Shown here: in pieces, positions 4,554-6,430 of the stretch
How positions within the stretch are numbered: the stretch's first letter is position 1
Layout: every line of letters begins with the position of its first letter
DNA from: Verrucomicrobiota bacterium
GTDB taxonomy: Bacteria > Verrucomicrobiota > Verrucomicrobiia > Opitutales > UBA953
Length of the DNA stretch: 6,430 nucleotides
Reading direction: 5' to 3'
Assembly (NCBI GenBank): GCA_004293385.1
Contig: RDYO01000120.1
Location: 1-6,430, forward strand
Notes under the pieces: model-generated
What the model was told of the DNA's origin: nothing
The model's database searches: none
Seen by the model: the letters and a program-made list of their open reading frames with translations, nothing else
Program-made: the position numbers and the translations under genes

Positions 4554-6430
4554 TCAATCCGAAAACCCGCCGGCCTTGACCTCGAACCCGAGGGCGTCCT
4601 TAGCCCGCTTGACGCGGACGAGGCTGCCGTCGGGGATTTCGCCGGCGAGCATGGCCTTGGCGAGCGAGGTCTCGACCTCACGCTGGAGGTAGCGGCGCAG
4701 GGGGCGCGCTCCGTACACGGGGTCGAAGCCCTTCTCGGCGATCAGGGCCAAGGCGGCCTGGTCGAAGTCGAGGCGGATGCGCTTGACGGCGAGGCGGTCG
4801 TTGAGGCCGCGCAGCATGATGGCCGCGATGGCGGCGACCTGCTCGGGTCCGAGGGGACTGAAAAGCGCGATGTCGTCGATGCGGTTCAGGAACTCGGGAC
4901 GGAAGTGAGCACGGAGGTCCGCCATGACGGATTCGCGGACGCTGTCCGTGAGGCCGAAACCGGCGTGCTCGGCGATGTGCCGGCTGCCGATGTTCGAGGT
5001 CATGATGAAGATCGCGTTGCGGCAATCCACGGTGCGGCCCTGCGAATCGGTCAGGCGACCGTCATCCAGGACCTGGAGCAGGATATTGAAGACCTCGGGG
5101 TGCGCCTTCTCGACCTCGTCCAGGAGGACGACGGCGTAAGGGTGACGGCGGAGGGCCTCGGTGAGCTGGCCGCCTTCCTCGTGGCCGACGTAACCGGGAG
5201 GCGCGCCGACGAGACGCGAGACGGCATGCTTCTCCATGTACTCGGACATATCGATGCGGATCATCGACTTCTCGCTGTCGAAGAGTTCGGTCGCGAGCGC
5301 CTTGGCGAGCTCGGTCTTGCCGACGCCGGTGGGGCCGAGGAAGAGGAACGAGCCGACGGGGCGGCGCGGATCCTGCACGCCGGCGCGGGAGCGCTGGACG
5401 GCTTCGGCGACGACGCGCACGGCCTCGTCCTGCCCCACGACGCGGGCCTTCAGATTATCAGGCAGACGCAGGATCTTCTGGCGCTCGCCTTCGAGCAGCT
5501 TGCTCACGGGCACGCCGGTCCAGCGGGCCACGACTTCGGCGACCTCTTCGGGCGTGACGGTCTCGCGGAAGAGACCCGTGGCCGACTTCGCGGTCCCTTC
5601 GAGCTTGGCGACCTCCTTCTCGAGCTCAGGAATGCTGCCATAGCGGAGTTTGGCGACTTCCTCCAGCTTGCCGGCACGCTCGGCCTTGGCCATCGCGGCC
5701 TTGGCGTCCTCGAGCTGGGCGCGGGAAGAGCGGACCTTGGTCACGGCCTCCTTGTCGGCGACCCAGCGGGCGCGGAAGGCGGTCTGCTCCTCACGGGCGG
5801 CGCCGAGTTCCTTGCGGAGCACGGCGAGACGGGCCTTGGAGGCTTCGTCCTTCTCGTTCTTCAAAGCGGATTCCTCGACCTCGAGCTGGAGCACGCGGCG
5901 GTTGAGGGCGTCGAGCTCCTGGGGCACGCTGTCGATCTCGGTGCGGATCTGGGCGCAGGCCTCGTCGATGAGGTCGATGGCCTTGTCGGGCAGGAAGCGC
6001 GCGGTGATGTAGCGGTCGGAGAGCGTGGCCGCCTCGACGAGCGCGGCGTCCTCGATGCGCACGCCATGGTGCACCTCGAAGCGTTCCTTGAGTCCGCGCA
6101 GGATCGAGACCGTGTCGGGCACGCTGGGCGGATCGACCAGCACCTGCTGGAAGCGACGCTCGAGCGCGGGGTCCTTCTCCACGTGCTCGCGGAACTCCTT
6201 GAGCGTGGTGGCGCCGATGCAATGGAGCTCGCCGCGGGCCAGCATGGGCTTGAGGAGATTGGCGGCGTCCATCGCGCCGTCGGCCTTGCCGGCCCCGACG
6301 AGGGTGTGCATCTCGTCGATGAAGAGCAGGATGCCGCCCTCGGCGGACTTAACCTCGTTGAGCACGGCCTTGAGGCGTTCTTCGAACTCGCCGCGGTACT
6401 TCGCGCCGGCGATGAGCGAGCCCATGTCCA
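4554..6430 (-). CDS. clpB: ATP-dependent disaggregase ClpB, C-terminal part (5' end outside the window)
   Basis: ClpB (Hsp104 family) is a cytoplasmic hexameric AAA+ unfoldase that pulls proteins out of aggregates together with DnaK. About 625 codons are visible against roughly 860 in full-length ClpB. The N-terminal domain and the first Walker A lie past the right edge. Numbering from the Met at 6425: NBD1 pore loop AGAKYRGEFE (6-15), Walker B ILLFIDE (32-38) and arginine fingers ALERRFQ (87-93). The coiled-coil M domain spans about 165-290, with EKDEASKARL and YGSIPELEKEVAKLEG. NBD2 follows with Walker A GPTGVGKT (364-371), pore loop GYVG (411-414), Walker B VVLLDE (432-437), sensor 1 TSN (476-478), arginine finger region FRPEFLNRID (508-517) and sensor 2 GARPLRR (572-578). 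The full-length M domain sets it apart from ClpA and ClpC. All visible catalytic residues are intact. Its promoter, often heat-shock controlled, is not in the window. The next gene starts 31 bases on with no terminator, so read-through is likely. Confidence 0.96.
   Translation of the reverse strand, partial: DMGSLIAGAKYRGEFEERLKAVLNEVKSAEGGILLFIDEMHTLVGAGKADGAMDAANLLKPMLARGELHCIGATTLKEFREHVEKDPALERRFQQVLVDPPSVPDTVSILRGLKERFEVHHGVRIEDAALVEAATLSDRYITARFLPDKAIDLIDEACAQIRTEIDSVPQELDALNRRVLQLEVEESALKNEKDEASKARLAVLRKELGAAREEQTAFRARWVADKEAVTKVRSSRAQLEDAKAAMAKAERAGKLEEVAKLRYGSIPELEKEVAKLEGTAKSATGLFRETVTPEEVAEVVARWTGVPVSKLLEGERQKILRLPDNLKARVVGQDEAVRVVAEAVQRSRAGVQDPRRPVGSFLFLGPTGVGKTELAKALATELFDSEKSMIRIDMSEYMEKHAVSRLVGAPPGYVGHEEGGQLTEALRRHPYAVVLLDEVEKAHPEVFNILLQVLDDGRLTDSQGRTVDCRNAIFIMTSNIGSRHIAEHAGFGLTDSVRESVMADLRAHFRPEFLNRIDDIALFSPLGPEQVAAIAAIMLRGLNDRLAVKRIRLDFDQAALALIAEKGFDPVYGARPLRRYLQREVETSLAKAMLAGEIPDGSLVRVKRAKDALGFEVKAGGFSD

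Noticed and set aside
3791..4579. A 262-codon plus-strand open frame antisense to the oxidoreductase
   Set aside because: It is a Gly/Asp/Val-rich shadow of the Gfo/Idh gene and contains no family motif.
1..6430. Defence systems, mobile elements, CRISPR arrays or a new multi-gene system
   Set aside because: All five genes belong to known families of core metabolism or envelope biology. I found no repeats of array type, transposase, integrase, toxin-antitoxin pair or tRNA.

Overview
The window is a gene-dense stretch of a GC-rich chromosome. All five protein genes lie on the minus strand, so transcription runs from right to left. The outer-membrane porin and the lipid A synthase show a Gram-negative (diderm) host. 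The Porin_O_P-type porin with a short helical segment before the barrel, together with a Gfo/Idh/MocA oxidoreductase next to lpxB, fits the Verrucomicrobiota (perhaps Opitutae). That placement rests on gene types alone, without any tree, and is tentative.

Layout in transcription order. (1) 6430..4554: the C-terminal three quarters of the disaggregase ClpB; its start lies beyond the right edge. (2) 4522..3578: a Gfo/Idh/MocA-type NAD(P)-dependent oxidoreductase, 31 bases after clpB, with a hairpin that presents its Shine-Dalgarno sequence in the loop. (3) 3581..2382: lipid-A-disaccharide synthase LpxB, which overlaps the oxidoreductase by four bases (ATGA). (4) 2385..1519: an NAD(P)-binding SDR/epimerase-like protein, which overlaps lpxB in the same ATGA way. 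(5) After a 67-base gap holding two small hairpins, 1451..51: a porin of the phosphate-selective porin O/P type with a signal peptide. A small hairpin and a strong GC-rich inverted repeat follow the porin and look like the end of the transcript.

Genes 2 to 4 are almost certainly translated as one coupled operon, and clpB may feed transcripts into it. LpxB makes the lipid A disaccharide. The oxidoreductase beside it is a candidate for modifying a UDP-sugar used in lipid A, in the way GnnA does, although no GnnB-type aminotransferase is present here. The porin and the lipid A genes all serve the outer membrane, so the region has an envelope theme with a protein-quality-control gene attached.

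No gene-free stretch exceeds 70 bases. I saw no tRNA, rRNA, CRISPR array, insertion sequence, phage gene, attachment site or anti-phage system. The window reads as an ordinary chromosomal region. The points worth a second look are details: substitutions in LpxB motifs, an SDR without its catalytic pair, and RNA hairpins at gene junctions.
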